Notes: generated by a model from the sequence alone, not told the origin. 64,000 nucleotides of DNA from Ruminococcus sp. (GCA_017403985.1 JAFRDE010000013.1:62001-126000), one strand, 5' to 3'; positions 53,049 to 62,528 are shown, counted from the first letter of the stretch. Made by a program: numbers and translations.

Positions 53049-53573
53049 TTGGAAAATCAAGATAAAAAAGTTTTGAATATCGTACTCTTCGAGCCGGAGA
53101 TCCCACAGAACACCGGCAACGTCGCCCGCACCTGCGCCGCTACCGGCGCGAGGCTCCATCTGGTCAAGCCCTTCGGCTTCGAAATCACCGACCGCAACCT
53201 CAAGCGCGCGGGGCTGGACTACTGGTACCTCGTCGAAATCACCTATTACGACTCTATCGACGACTTTTTCGAAAAAACGCGGGGCGGCGAATACTTCTTC
53301 TTTTCCACCAAGGCACAGCACAAGCACAGCGAGGTCAGCTACCCCGACGGCGCGTACATCATCTTCGGCAAGGAAACGCGCGGCATCCCCGAGCATGTGC
53401 TGATGCGCTATCCCGACCGCTGCGTCCGTATCCCGATGATCGACGAAGCGCGTTCGCTGAACCTCGCGAACTCCGTCGCCGTCGGCTGTTACGAGGTCCT
53501 CCGCCAGTGGGATTACCCGCAGCTGCAAACCAAAGGCGAGCTCCACCGCCATCATTGGGAGGATGCTGAATAG
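53049..53573 (+). CDS. trmL: tRNA (cytidine(34)-2'-O)-methyltransferase
   Basis: Methylates the wobble ribose of certain leucine tRNAs. A 174-residue SPOUT-fold protein with IVLFEPEIPQNTGNVARTC, the knot motifs YIIFGKETRGIPE and IPMIDEARSLNLANSVAVG, and no extra RNA-binding domain, as in TrmL/CspR. The start is TTG 53049, with GAGGA ten bases before; no ATG is available upstream of the first motif. Confidence 0.94.
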   Translation: MENQDKKVLNIVLFEPEIPQNTGNVARTCAATGARLHLVKPFGFEITDRNLKRAGLDYWYLVEITYYDSIDDFFEKTRGGEYFFFSTKAQHKHSEVSYPDGAYIIFGKETRGIPEHVLMRYPDRCVRIPMIDEARSLNLANSVAVGCYEVLRQWDYPQLQTKGELHRHHWEDAE

Positions 53574-53624
53574 CCGAAAAGACCGCTAAAATATAATATC
53601 AACTGAAATTCAACATCGTTTTTG

Positions 53625-53653
53625 TTGCCGAAAGCATATGGTTCTGTTATAAT
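53625..53653 (+). promoter_or_regulatory. Promoter of the XRE-RDD gene
   Basis: TTGCCG, 17 bases, TATAAT; start codon about 28 bases further. Confidence 0.75.
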
Positions 53654-53681
53654 ATGTCTGAAAACACCCACTGGAGGACAT

Positions 53682-54737
53682 ATGAAAGAGAACGATTATC
53701 GCTTCGGCAATTTTGTTTGTCAGCTACGCGAGGAAAAAGGCATGACGCAGGCGGAACTGGCTGAATTGCTGGACGTTACCCCTGCGGCGGTATCAAAGTG
53801 GGAAAATGGCGAATCAAAGCCGCGCACCGAAAAGCTCTTTGAGCTGGCAAAGCTATTAGGTGTGACCGCTGAAGAACTGATGAACGGCGAACGCAAGCCG
53901 CCGCAGCCGCCGACGATCCAGCCGACGATCCCTTACCGTCCCAATGCCCTGCCATCCAATGACACCCGTTTCAGGCGTATTGGAGCCTTTTTTCTGGATG
54001 TGCTTTTCTGTGAGATAACCGGTATTATCGTATTTGTTGTTCTTTTTGCCGTATTCCGTCAAAAAATAAACATTTTCGGAAATATTACTGTTTCTGTCAG
54101 CGTAATCGCTCTGCCGTTGATGGTTTTTCGCGATTTCATCTTTAGCGGCAGAAGCCTCGGTAAGCGCATTACCCGAATGACCGTCGCTAACACCGACGAC
54201 GGAAGCCGTCCGAAATGGTACAAGCTGATCCTGCGCAACCTGCCCTTCTTTATCTATTTTATCGATTTCTTCGTATTGATCATCAACGGACATTCCCTCG
54301 GTGATCTGCTCACCAATACCTTTACGCCGCCGTATGTGATATATAAAACCGCTGACGGACGCCCTATCGCTCCTTCTCGTCCATTAGCGCAGAGCTTTAC
54401 CACTCCCCTAAAGAAAAAGCGCAAAATATTCATCATCGTTACCGGCGTTCTTGTCGGTATTATCCTTTTATTCACTATCATTTTCACGGTCGCTTTCAAT
54501 TTTGTCAAGCATTCTCCCGCTTATCCCGTCGCGATCCAATACGCCTCAGAGATCGACTTGCTTTCCCAATATGATCTGAAAGAAAGTGATTTTGCATTGC
54601 ACAGCTACCATTCCGGACGGCAGAACAGCTCAAGGTATGAAACTTTTGGCTTTTGGGTCAAAGGGCATGACATCTATGTTACAACCCACACAGAAAACGG
54701 CAGTATCGAAGTTACCGACTGCAAGAAATACAGATAG
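53682..54737 (+). CDS. XRE-RDD membrane-tethered regulator
   Basis: A 351-residue fusion. Residues about 8-66 form a Cro/C1 helix-turn-helix (GMTQAELAELLDVTPAAVSKWE). A linker is followed by an RDD domain with three membrane helices (about 100-230; RRIGAFFLDVLFCEITG, GRSLGKRITRMTV), one more helix (about 274-297) and an extracytoplasmic tail of about 50 residues. Start ATG 53682 follows GGAGG; earlier in-frame codons lie in the promoter. A DNA-binding domain attached to a membrane protein suggests a one-component sensor whose DNA contact depends on an envelope signal. Target genes unknown. Confidence 0.87.
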   Translation: MKENDYRFGNFVCQLREEKGMTQAELAELLDVTPAAVSKWENGESKPRTEKLFELAKLLGVTAEELMNGERKPPQPPTIQPTIPYRPNALPSNDTRFRRIGAFFLDVLFCEITGIIVFVVLFAVFRQKINIFGNITVSVSVIALPLMVFRDFIFSGRSLGKRITRMTVANTDDGSRPKWYKLILRNLPFFIYFIDFFVLIINGHSLGDLLTNTFTPPYVIYKTADGRPIAPSRPLAQSFTTPLKKKRKIFIIVTGVLVGIILLFTIIFTVAFNFVKHSPAYPVAIQYASEIDLLSQYDLKESDFALHSYHSGRQNSSRYETFGFWVKGHDIYVTTHTENGSIEVTDCKKYR

Positions 54738-54747
54738 CGCTTTCACG

Positions 54748-54787
54748 CTCCGTAAAGCAGGACGTCTTTACGGAGCTTTTCTTGTTA
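54748..54787 (+). terminator. Terminator of the XRE-RDD gene
   Basis: Eleven-base stem GCTCCGTAAAG / CTTTACGGAGC, then TTTTCTTG. Confidence 0.88.
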
Positions 54788-54825
54788 TTTTTAACAAATA
54801 AACCTGATATTATTCCATTTTGCTA

Positions 54826-54855
54826 TTGCAAACTGTTACCCTTTTGTTATATAAT
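54826..54855 (+). promoter_or_regulatory. pgk operon promoter
   Basis: TTGCAA, 18 bases, TATAAT; leader about 70 bases. Confidence 0.7.
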
Positions 54856-54933
54856 TATGGAGTAAAATTATGGTATTGTACGTTTGCGGTTAGCACAAGC
54901 AAACAAGCAATGCAAAGAAAGGATGTTTTTATC

Positions 54934-56145
54934 ATGAAACTCAATAAGTACACCGTTGACGACATCAACTTCGCCGGCAAAAAGGTCCTCTGCCGCTGTG
55001 ACTTCAACGTACCGCTCAAGGACGGCGTGATCACCAACGACAACCGTATCACCGCCGCTCTGCCCACCATCAAGAAGATCATCGCCGACGGCGGTCAGCT
55101 GATCCTCTGCTCCCATCTGGGCAAGCCGAAGAACGGCCCCGAGGAGAAGTTCTCTCTCGCTCCCGTAGCCGTACGCCTGTCCGAGCTGCTCGGCAAGGAA
55201 GTTGTCTTCGCCAACGATGACGAGGTCGTCGGCGCGAACGCCAAGGCGGCGGTCGCCGCGATGAAGGACGGCGACGTCGTTCTGCTTCAGAACACCCGTT
55301 TCCGCAAGGAAGAGACCAAGAACCTCGAGCCGTTCAGCTCCGAGCTCGCTTCTCTGGCGGAAGTATTCGTTATGGACGCTTTCGGTTCCGCTCACCGCGC
55401 TCACTGCTCCACCGTCGGCGTGACCGATCATATCAAAGAGACCGCAGTCGGCTACCTCATGCAGAAAGAGATCGACTATCTCGGCAACGCGGTCGAGGCT
55501 CCCGTACGTCCCTTCGTCGCCATCCTCGGCGGCGCCAAGGTCGCGGACAAGCTGAATGTTATCTCCAACCTCCTCGAGAAGTGCGACACCCTGATCATCG
55601 GCGGCGGTATGGCTTACACCTTCTTAAAGGCGCAGGGCAAGGCGATCGGCACCTCTCTCGTTGACGACACCAAGCTCGATTACTGCAACGAGATGATCGA
55701 GAAGGCTGCGGATCTCGGCAAGCAACTCCTCCTGCCTGTTGACACCGTCTGCACCAAGAGCTTCCCCGATCCGATCGACGCTCCCATCGACACCGAGATC
55801 TTCGCCGCGGGCGAGATCCCCGAAGATATGATGGGTCTGGATATCGGTCCCAAGACCAGAGAGATCTACGCCGACGCTGTGAAGTCCGCTAAGACCGTCG
55901 TTTGGAACGGACCCATGGGCGTATTCGAGAACCCGATCCTCGCCGAAGGCACCATCGCTGTCGCGAAGGCGCTGGCTGACACCGACGCTACCACCATCAT
56001 CGGCGGCGGTGACTCCGCTGCGGCTGTCGTCAACCTCGGCTTTGCCGACAAGATGAGCCACATCTCCACCGGCGGCGGCGCTTCTCTCGAGTACCTCGAG
56101 GGCAAAGTCCTGCCCGGCATCGCGGCTATCGCGGATAAAGACTGA
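54934..56145 (+). CDS. pgk: Phosphoglycerate kinase
   Basis: Makes ATP from 1,3-bisphosphoglycerate in glycolysis. The 403-residue protein shows [13 protein letters not shown], the basic-patch [32 protein letters not shown] and the nucleotide loop [16 protein letters not shown] 54934 follows AAAGGATG; upstream in-frame codons are in the leader. First gene of pgk-tpiA-gpmI; gapdh is not in this operon. Confidence 0.97.
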   Translation: MKLNKYTVDDINFAGKKVLCRCDFNVPLKDGVITNDNRITAALPTIKKIIADGGQLILCSHLGKPKNGPEEKFSLAPVAVRLSELLGKEVVFANDDEVVGANAKAAVAAMKDGDVVLLQNTRFRKEETKNLEPFSSELASLAEVFVMDAFGSAHRAHCSTVGVTDHIKETAVGYLMQKEIDYLGNAVEAPVRPFVAILGGAKVADKLNVISNLLEKCDTLIIGGGMAYTFLKAQGKAIGTSLVDDTKLDYCNEMIEKAADLGKQLLLPVDTVCTKSFPDPIDAPIDTEIFAAGEIPEDMMGLDIGPKTREIYADAVKSAKTVVWNGPMGVFENPILAEGTIAVAKALADTDATTIIGGGDSAAAVVNLGFADKMSHISTGGGASLEYLEGKVLPGIAAIADKD

Positions 56146-56208
56146 TATTGATATAAAGAGGGCGGCTCAGCGTCGCCCTCAATTACCATAATTGAAAGGA
56201 TAAAAACT

Positions 56209-57000
56209 ATGTTACTTGATACTTTAACCAAAGGTTTCAGAAAAACCGTCATCGCCGGCAACTGGAAGATGAACAAGACCCCGTCCGAGGCAAAGGCTCT
56301 GTTAGAGGAGATTATCCCCCTCGTTAAGGACGCGAGCTGTGAAGTCGTCGCCTGCGTACCCTATGTCGACCTCGCGACCGCACTCGAAGTCACTCAGGGC
56401 ACCAACATCAAGATCGGCGCCGAGAACTGCCACTGGGCTGAAAGCGGCGCTTTCACCGGCGAGATCAGTGCCGGAATGCTCAAGGAAATCGGCGTAGAAT
56501 ACGTCGTGATCGGTCACAGCGAGCGCAGACAGTATTTCGGCGAAACCGACGAGACCGTCAACAAGCGCGTCAAGGCGGCTCTGGCGGCAGGCTTAAAGCC
56601 CATCGTATGCGTCGGCGAGCTGCTCTGGGAGCGCGAGTGCGACATCACCACCGAAGTGATCTCCCGCCAGCTCAAGCTCGACCTGTGGGGCGTTACCGCG
56701 GAAGAGATGAAGAACGTTGTTATCGCTTACGAGCCCGTATGGGCGATCGGCACCGGCAAGACCGCTACCGCCGAGCAGGCTGAGGAAGTCTGTGAGTTCA
56801 TCCGTATGTGTCTGAAGGCAAAGTACGGCTTGGAGATCGCCTCCGGCGTCACCATCCAGTACGGCGGCTCCATGAACGACGCGAACGCGGCTGAGCTGCT
56901 CATGAAATCCAACGTAGACGGCGGTCTGATCGGCGGCGCTTCGCTGGTAGCAGAAAAATTCGCGGCGATCGTAGACGCAGCGAAACCCGCAGAGTATTAA
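56209..57000 (+). CDS. tpiA: Triose-phosphate isomerase
   Basis: Interconverts dihydroxyacetone phosphate and glyceraldehyde-3-phosphate. The 263-residue protein has the active-site Lys in AGNWKMNK, His in VIGHSERR and Glu in [14 protein letters not shown], and the phosphate loop QYGGSMN. The N-terminus is about ten residues longer than usual ([12 protein letters not shown]), but its AAAGGA ribosome site supports this start. It lies 63 bases after pgk. Confidence 0.97.
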   Translation: MLLDTLTKGFRKTVIAGNWKMNKTPSEAKALLEEIIPLVKDASCEVVACVPYVDLATALEVTQGTNIKIGAENCHWAESGAFTGEISAGMLKEIGVEYVVIGHSERRQYFGETDETVNKRVKAALAAGLKPIVCVGELLWERECDITTEVISRQLKLDLWGVTAEEMKNVVIAYEPVWAIGTGKTATAEQAEEVCEFIRMCLKAKYGLEIASGVTIQYGGSMNDANAAELLMKSNVDGGLIGGASLVAEKFAAIVDAAKPAEY

Positions 57001-57017
57001 TCGTTAATAACAACAGT

Positions 57018-57132
57018 GTCATTGCGAAGCCCTGAAAATCCGTTTTCAGGGCTGTGGCAATCCCCTTCCTGCTGCAACCGGTCGGAATAACAGGGTGATT
57101 CCCACGTCAGGCTCTGCCCTCCTCGGAATGAC
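57018..57132. repeat. GTCATTGCGAGG-family element (copy E, inside glycolytic operon)
   Basis: Ends GTCATTGCGAAG and CTCGGAATGAC; internal hairpin CCCTGAAAATCC / TTTTCAGGG. It separates tpiA from gpmI. Confidence 0.75.
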
Positions 57133-57154
57133 AATTAGGTATGAGGATATTATT

Positions 57155-58678
57155 ATGAAAAAACCGATTGCATTAATCATCATGGACGGCTTCGGTATCG
57201 CTCCCAAGTACGGCAACGCCATCGTTGAGGCGCGTACGCCGTATCTTGACCAGCTGTTCTTCCAAAACCCCGTCACCATGATCGGCGCGTCCGGCTTGGA
57301 CGTCGGTCTGCCGCACGGTCAGATGGGCAACAGCGAGGTCGGTCACACCAACATGGGCGCGGGCCGCATCGTCTATCAGGAGCTCACCCGCATCACCAAA
57401 TCCATCGAAGACGGCGATTTCTTTGAGAATGAAGCGCTAAACAAGGCGATCGACAACTGCAAGGCGCACGACAGCTCCCTGCACCTGTTCGGTCTGCTCT
57501 CCCCCGGCGGCGTCCACAGCCACAGCACCCATCTGTATGGCATTTTGGAGCTTGCCAAGCGCAAGGGCCTCTCCAAGGTCTACATCCACGCTTTTTTGGA
57601 CGGCCGCGACGTACCGCCGTCCAGCGCAAAGGAATATGTCGCGCAGGCTGTCGCCAAGTGCGAGGAGATCGGCGTAGGTAAGATTGCCACCATCGAGGGC
57701 CGCTACTACGCGATGGACAGAGATAACCGCTGGGAGCGCGTTGAAAAGGCGTACGCCGCTATCGTCTACGGCGAGGGCGTACAGGAGACCGATCCCGTTC
57801 AGGCTGTCCAGAACAGCTATGACAACGGCGTGACCGACGAGTTCATGCTGCCCGCCGTCATCGCAGGCGGCGACACCGTCAAAGAGAATGACAGCGTCAT
57901 CTTCTACAACTTCCGTCCCGACAGAGCGCGCGAAATCACCCGCACCTTCGTCGACGACGATTTCACCGGCTTTGAGCGCCGCAACGGCCGCTTTCCGCTC
58001 ACCTACGTCTGCATGACGCAGTACGACGCGACCATGCCCAACGTCGATATCGCCTTCAAGCCGCAGAAGCTCGTCAACACCTTCGGCGAGTATCTTAGTA
58101 AGAACGGCATGACCCAGCTGCGTATCGCCGAGACTGAGAAATACGCACACGTCACCTTCTTCTTCAACGGCGGCGTCGAGAAGCAGTATGAGGGCGAGGA
58201 CCGCATCCTCGTCAAGTCCCCTGCAGTCGCCACCTATGATATGCAGCCGCACATGAGCGCCTATGAGGTCACCGAAAAGTGCGTTGAGGCGATCAAGAGC
58301 GGCAAGTACGACGCGATCATCCTCAACTTTGCCAACTGCGACATGGTCGGTCACACCGGCGTATTCGAGGCGGCGGTCAAGGCTGTCGAGGCTGTCGACT
58401 GGGGCGTCAAGAAAGTCACCGACGCAGTCAAGGAGATGGGCGGCGTGACCTGCATCACTGCCGACCACGGCAACGCCGACCGCATGATCGACCTCGACGG
58501 CACCCCCTTCACCGCGCATACCACCAACCCCGTACCCTTCTGCGTGGTCGGATATCCCGAGTGCAAAGAACTGCGCACCGGCGGCGTCCTCGCCGACATC
58601 TGCCCGACGATGCTCGACATCATGGGTCTGCCTCAGCCCGAGGAAATGACAGGCAAATCCATGATCATCCGCGGATGA
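57155..58678 (+). CDS. gpmI: 2,3-bisphosphoglycerate-independent phosphoglycerate mutase
   Basis: Interconverts 3- and 2-phosphoglycerate with two Mn ions. The 507-residue alkaline-phosphatase superfamily protein shows IIMDGFGIAPKYGNA, the catalytic serine in GQMGNSEVGHTNMGAG, HAFLDGRDVPP, FNFRPDRAREITR and TADHGNADRM. ATG 57155 has GAGGA about eight bases upstream. It completes the glycolytic operon; a repeat element fills the gap from tpiA. Confidence 0.97.
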   Translation: MKKPIALIIMDGFGIAPKYGNAIVEARTPYLDQLFFQNPVTMIGASGLDVGLPHGQMGNSEVGHTNMGAGRIVYQELTRITKSIEDGDFFENEALNKAIDNCKAHDSSLHLFGLLSPGGVHSHSTHLYGILELAKRKGLSKVYIHAFLDGRDVPPSSAKEYVAQAVAKCEEIGVGKIATIEGRYYAMDRDNRWERVEKAYAAIVYGEGVQETDPVQAVQNSYDNGVTDEFMLPAVIAGGDTVKENDSVIFYNFRPDRAREITRTFVDDDFTGFERRNGRFPLTYVCMTQYDATMPNVDIAFKPQKLVNTFGEYLSKNGMTQLRIAETEKYAHVTFFFNGGVEKQYEGEDRILVKSPAVATYDMQPHMSAYEVTEKCVEAIKSGKYDAIILNFANCDMVGHTGVFEAAVKAVEAVDWGVKKVTDAVKEMGGVTCITADHGNADRMIDLDGTPFTAHTTNPVPFCVVGYPECKELRTGGVLADICPTMLDIMGLPQPEEMTGKSMIIRG

Positions 58679-58798
58679 TTTTATCCGCCTTTTGAAAAGG
58701 TCGTGATATCACCACAGATCCATCAACGGCGTGTCTGTCGTAGATAGTTCGATGGTATGTGTTCATGCAAATTGAAAACTAATGATACTATCATTAAC

Positions 58799-58830
58799 AA
58801 AGCCTCCGCTTTTTTGCGGAGGCTTTGTTT
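58799..58830 (+). terminator. Terminator of the glycolytic operon
   Basis: Stem AAAGCCTCCGC / GCGGAGGCTTT with a T-rich loop, then GTTTGT. The stretch 58679-58798 shows no gene. Confidence 0.85.
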
Positions 58831-58831
58831 G

Positions 58832-58866
58832 TCATTGCGAGAGCTTTAGCTCGTGGCAATCTCACA
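58832..58866. repeat. GTCATTGCGAG-family fragment (copy F)
   Basis: GTCATTGCGAGAGCTTTAGC then TCGTGGCAATCTCAC; a short left-end copy. After it, GGACCGATTACAGC / GTAACCGGTCC (58891-58918) is a hairpin near the flavodoxin stop and may end that transcript. Confidence 0.6.
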
Positions 58867-58927
58867 AATTATCAATGACGTATTAAGGACCGATTACAGC
58901 ACTCTGTAACCGGTCCCTTCATTATGC

Positions 58928-59410
58928 TTATTTCAATTTATCACAGAACGCCTCAATCAGCTGCTCATTCTCCTCATTCGGTCTGTCCTTCGGATCAACG
59001 AGGATCAGCTCCGCGTCGAAGCCTTCGATCGCCAGAAAAGCTCTCAGCTTCCCGATTGCCTTATCCGCGCCGCCGCCGGAATAACAGACGAATACGGAAA
59101 AGCGCTTCCCGTTCAGCGCCGCACGATTCTCCTCGATAAACGACCTGATCGGCGGCGTGAAGCTGCTCGCCCACACCGGCGTTCCGAAGATGATCCTGTC
59201 ATAGCTTCCATCAAAGCTGTACGGCTGCAGCTTCGGCTTCTCTCCCATCACCGCCTTCATACCGCCCCAGATGAACTTGCGTGCGCCCTTGTCCGGATAA
59301 TCCTTTACCGGCTTTATCTCGATCAGCTCGGCGCCGAGCTTCTGCGCGACGGTTTCGGCGGTCGTTTTCGTATTGCCGCTCATAGAATAATAGACGATTG
59401 CTGTTTTCAT
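58928..59410 (-). CDS. Flavodoxin-family protein
   Basis: A 160-residue FMN-binding electron carrier or flavodoxin-like reductase. The FMN phosphate loop is YYSMSGNTKTTAE, with GTPVWASSFTPPIRSFI and VFVCYSGGGADKA contributing the isoalloxazine loops. Start at the second of two adjacent ATGs (59410) gives better spacing from AGGTG. It lies 11 bases after the XRE gene and may be co-transcribed with the XRE/membrane pair. Confidence 0.9.
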   Translation of the reverse strand: MKTAIVYYSMSGNTKTTAETVAQKLGAELIEIKPVKDYPDKGARKFIWGGMKAVMGEKPKLQPYSFDGSYDRIIFGTPVWASSFTPPIRSFIEENRAALNGKRFSVFVCYSGGGADKAIGKLRAFLAIEGFDAELILVDPKDRPNEENEQLIEAFCDKLK

Positions 59411-59421
59411 CATAACACCTG

Positions 59422-59628
59422 CTAAAAATAGAATATCTCCTCAAATTTTTTATCCAGCGCTATACACAGGATCAGCGCGAGCTTTGCAGTCGGGTTGAAC
59501 TGACCGGTCTCGATCGAACTGATCGTGTTGCGCGATACGCCCACCAGCTTCGCAAGCTCAGTCTGTGAGAGCTTCTTCTCCTTGCGGATCGCCGCAAGAT
59601 GATTGCGTAAGATCAATTCGTTATCCAT
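59422..59628 (-). CDS. Small XRE-family regulator
   Basis: A 68-residue Cro/C1-type repressor: LRNHLAAIRKEKKLSQTELA, then KLVGVSRNTISSIETGQFNP and a C-terminal helix (LALILCIALDKKFEEIFYF). This is the classic small type encoded with a membrane protein. Its ATG overlaps the TAA of the membrane gene (TAATG). It is the likely ligand of the three TGACAAGTTTACTTGTCA palindromes in the shared promoter. Confidence 0.92.
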   Translation of the reverse strand: MDNELILRNHLAAIRKEKKLSQTELAKLVGVSRNTISSIETGQFNPTAKLALILCIALDKKFEEIFYF

Positions 59629-59957
59629 TACGGCATCACCCCGCATAGCTGGAGAATCCAAAGCACCAGCATCATCAGCGCCAGCAACCCCCACATAATG
59701 GTGACGAACAGCTCGTGACGCTTACGCAGCTTGATATACTTAGTCAAGAAAGCAACAAAAGCCATCGTGAAAAGCACAAAATCCATACCGCGGTTGACGT
59801 TTCCCAAAACAAAGCCGTTCACCAGATCGACAACGATGACCAGCAGCACCGCGACAAAATACGCTGCGCGGGTACCGCTCTTCTGCGCTTCGATATCCGC
59901 ATAATCCCTGCCTTTGTTCTCATCCTGCGCCATTTTCAAAATATCTTCTTTATTCAT
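59628..59957 (-). CDS. DUF6442-like membrane protein
   Basis: A 109-residue protein with a charged N-terminus (EDILKMAQDENKGRDYADIE) and three membrane helices. ATG 59957 has AAGGGG eight bases upstream. First gene of the operon with the XRE regulator and possibly the flavodoxin. Function unknown; such XRE/small-membrane-protein pairs behave like self-regulated sensor modules. Family name is tentative. Confidence 0.82.
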   Translation of the reverse strand: MNKEDILKMAQDENKGRDYADIEAQKSGTRAAYFVAVLLVIVVDLVNGFVLGNVNRGMDFVLFTMAFVAFLTKYIKLRKRHELFVTIMWGLLALMMLVLWILQLCGVMP

Positions 59958-59972
59958 AACGTCATCCCCTTT

Positions 59973-60058
59973 TGACAAGTTTACTTGTCATGTTTGATGA
60001 CCACATTATATCACTGCCAAGTTTACTTGTCAAGTAGTTTTGCAAAGTTTTCTTGTCA
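59973..60058 (-). promoter_or_regulatory. Promoter with three palindromic operators
   Basis: Minus-strand TTGACA (60028-60033), 17 bases, TATAAT (60005-60010). Three 18-base sites: TGACAAGTTTACTTGTCA at 59973-59990 (perfect), TGCCAAGTTTACTTGTCA at 60015-60032 over the -35, and TGCAAAGTTTTCTTGTCA at 60041-60058. Probable autoregulation by the XRE protein. Confidence 0.85.
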
Positions 60059-60151
60059 AAATTTCAGCGCCGACCCGTTACGTCCAAACGGAGCATGGAA
60101 TCGGTATAGTTGCGCGGCAAGATACAACTGTGTTTTTCCGAAACAGTCAAA

Positions 60152-60184
60152 ACACCCTGTCGTTTTTCACGACAGGGTGTCATA
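60152..60184 (-). terminator. Terminator of the EF-G-like gene
   Basis: Eleven-base stem ACACCCTGTCG / CGACAGGGTGT; on the minus strand it ends in TTTTGAC. Confidence 0.82.
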
Positions 60185-60196
60185 CTCAAAGGATTA

Positions 60197-62269
60197 TCAG
60201 TCTTCTTCAGCTTTCGCAGCCTCGATGACCTTCTGAGCCACCTGAGCGGGAGCGTCCTCGTAGCGGACGAACTCAAAGGTGAAGGTGCCGCGGCCCTGAG
60301 TGCACTGGCGCATAAAGACGGAGAAGTCAGCCATCTCAGCCATCGGGACTTCCGCCTCAACGACCTGCATACCGCCTTCTGCCGCACTCATGCCGAGTAC
60401 GCGGCCTCTGCGCTTGTTGACCTCGCCCATGATGTCGCCCATGTTCGCATCCGGAACGGTCGCCTTCAGGGTGCCTACCGGCTCCAGGAGCGCGGGCTTC
60501 GCCTGCGGGATACCCGCCTTGAACGCCAGCTGAGCGGCGGTCTTGAACGCCATTTCGTTGGAGTCGACGGGATGATACTTACCGTCGTACAGAGTCGCCT
60601 TGACGCCAACAACAGGATAACCTGCCAGCGGGCCCTTCTTGATGGAATCTCTCAGACCCTTTTCAACAGCCGGGAAGAACTGCTTCGGTACGGAACCGCC
60701 TACAACGGCGATCTCGAACTGCAGGTCGTCGCTGTCGCACGGTTCAAACTTGATCCATACGTCGCCGTACTGACCGGAACCGCCGGACTGCTTCTTATGC
60801 TTGCCTTCTACGTCGCTCTTGCCGCGGATAGTCTCGCGGTAAGCGACCTTGGGCTGCTTAAGCTCAACTTCTACGTTGAACTTGCTCTTTAACTTGGTAA
60901 CGACGACGTCGAGATGCTGTTCGCCCATACCGGACATGACCAGCTCCTTGGTCTCGGGGTCGTTCTTATACTTGATGGTGGGATCCTCTTCCGCCAGACG
61001 TGCCAAACCCTGAGCGACCTTATCCTCTTCGCCCTTCTTCTTGGGATAAACCGCCATGGAGAAGGAGGGAGCGGGATAGTCGATCGCGTTCAGGACGACC
61101 TTACGGGTCGGGGAGCAGAGGGTATCGCCTGTGTTGGCGGAGGTCAGCTTCGGGATCGCGCCGATATCGCCGGCTACGACTGCGGAAGCGTCTTCCTGCT
61201 TCTTACCGCGTACGGTGAGAACCTTGGTGATGCGCTCCTGATTGCCCGTGCGCATATTAACGAGAGGCGTATCGGTACTTACCTTGCCGGATACGACCTT
61301 GAAATAGCTCAGCTTACCGACGAACGGGTCGGCAACGGTCTTGAAGATGATAGCCGCGGTAGCGCCCTGCTCGTTGCAGGCGATCTCTACGGGGTCGCCG
61401 TTGACATCGACGGCGGTCTCGCCGCCCTTATCGGCAGCGGTGGGAGCCAGCCATGTCAGGCTGCTCATAAACTGTTCGATACCGTAGGTGGTAGCCGCGT
61501 CGCCGCAGAATACGGGGCACAGGGAACCGTCCTTTACGCCCTGAGATACGCCGGTGATGATCTCTTCGGGAGTGAACTCTTCCTCCATGAAGAACTTCTC
61601 CATCAGCTCCTCGCTCGTCTCGGCAACAGCCTCTTTGATCGCTTCTCTCAGCCCCTCAAAGCGGTCGCCCATCTCGGGGATGATGGCGGTGGGAGCTACG
61701 TTGCCCTTCGCGTCATATTTATAAGCCTTGTATTCGAGCAGGTTGATGTATGTATTTGCCTGACCGTTCTCGATATGAGGAACCAGCACGGGGCATACGG
61801 AAGCGCCGAAGGTGGACTTCAGGTCTTCAAGCACGCGATAGAAGCGCGCATCCTCGTCGCAAACGCCGTTGACGAAGAAGATCTTGGTCAGACCTTCCTT
61901 ATCGGCAGCCTTGACAGCCTTTTCGGTACCGACGTTCACGCCGTCCTTTGCGGATACGACGATGACTGCGGTCTCGGCGGCGCGATAGCCCTCAAACAGG
62001 CCGCCCTCAAAGTCGAACAGACCGGGGGTGTCGATGATGTTGATCTTGGTGTTCTTCCACTCTACGGGAGCCACGGCGGTAACGATGGATACCTTGCGGC
62101 GGATCTCCTCGGGGTCAAAGTCGAGCTGGGTGTTGCCGTCGGCGATCTTGCCCAGACGGTCGCTCGCCTTGGAAAGGTACAGCATCGCCTCGGCGACAGA
62201 GGTCTTGCCCGCGCCGGAATGACCTGCCATAGCGATATTGATGATGTGTTTCGGGTCGTACTGTTTCAA
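60197..62269 (-). CDS. Elongation factor G paralogue (FusA2-like)
   Basis: A 690-residue translational GTPase. G1 is AGHSGAGKTSVAEAML and G3 IDTPGLFDFEGG, differing from canonical EF-G (HVDHGKTT, DTPGHVDF). The G4 position where NKxD is expected reads FFVNGVCDEDARF. These changes are usual in the secondary EF-G group, whose role (ribosome recycling, stress or tetracycline-protection-like) is poorly defined. Domains II-V are complete, including SGGSGQYGDVWIKFEP. The start is TTG 62269, eight bases behind AAAGGAG; the longer reading to 62446 passes through the promoter. The second EF-G is presumably elsewhere. Confidence 0.9.
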   Translation of the reverse strand: MKQYDPKHIINIAMAGHSGAGKTSVAEAMLYLSKASDRLGKIADGNTQLDFDPEEIRRKVSIVTAVAPVEWKNTKINIIDTPGLFDFEGGLFEGYRAAETAVIVVSAKDGVNVGTEKAVKAADKEGLTKIFFVNGVCDEDARFYRVLEDLKSTFGASVCPVLVPHIENGQANTYINLLEYKAYKYDAKGNVAPTAIIPEMGDRFEGLREAIKEAVAETSEELMEKFFMEEEFTPEEIITGVSQGVKDGSLCPVFCGDAATTYGIEQFMSSLTWLAPTAADKGGETAVDVNGDPVEIACNEQGATAAIIFKTVADPFVGKLSYFKVVSGKVSTDTPLVNMRTGNQERITKVLTVRGKKQEDASAVVAGDIGAIPKLTSANTGDTLCSPTRKVVLNAIDYPAPSFSMAVYPKKKGEEDKVAQGLARLAEEDPTIKYKNDPETKELVMSGMGEQHLDVVVTKLKSKFNVEVELKQPKVAYRETIRGKSDVEGKHKKQSGGSGQYGDVWIKFEPCDSDDLQFEIAVVGGSVPKQFFPAVEKGLRDSIKKGPLAGYPVVGVKATLYDGKYHPVDSNEMAFKTAAQLAFKAGIPQAKPALLEPVGTLKATVPDANMGDIMGEVNKRRGRVLGMSAAEGGMQVVEAEVPMAEMADFSVFMRQCTQGRGTFTFEFVRYEDAPAQVAQKVIEAAKAEED

Positions 62270-62344
62270 TGAAAAAACTCCTTTCAAGAGTGTTGTGTAT
62301 TTTTTCAGCGGATCGTATTCCGCTTTTTCGCCAAGTACCCAATT

Positions 62345-62373
62345 ATTATATAACAAATTGAGTTCCGGCACAA
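62345..62373 (-). promoter_or_regulatory. Promoter of the EF-G-like gene
   Basis: Minus-strand TTGTGC, 17 bases, TATAAT. The leader (62270-62338) contains a small AGCGGA / TCCGCT hairpin. Nothing recognisable is seen in 62374-62499. Confidence 0.65.
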
Positions 62374-62499
62374 TAAAAACCGTCTTCCGGACGCGAAGTT
62401 TTACTAAATATATAAAAACAACAGTCGATATTTGTTTAATATGCACAACAAAATCGGACTTTCATGCTGAATTGTTACATAACTGTGAGGATTTTAACC

Positions 62500-62528
62500 T
62501 TGCAATACACTAAAGCGTATGGTATAAT
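62500..62528 (+). promoter_or_regulatory. Promoter of the DUF4190-like gene
   Basis: TTGCAA, 17 bases, TATAAT. Confidence 0.8.
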
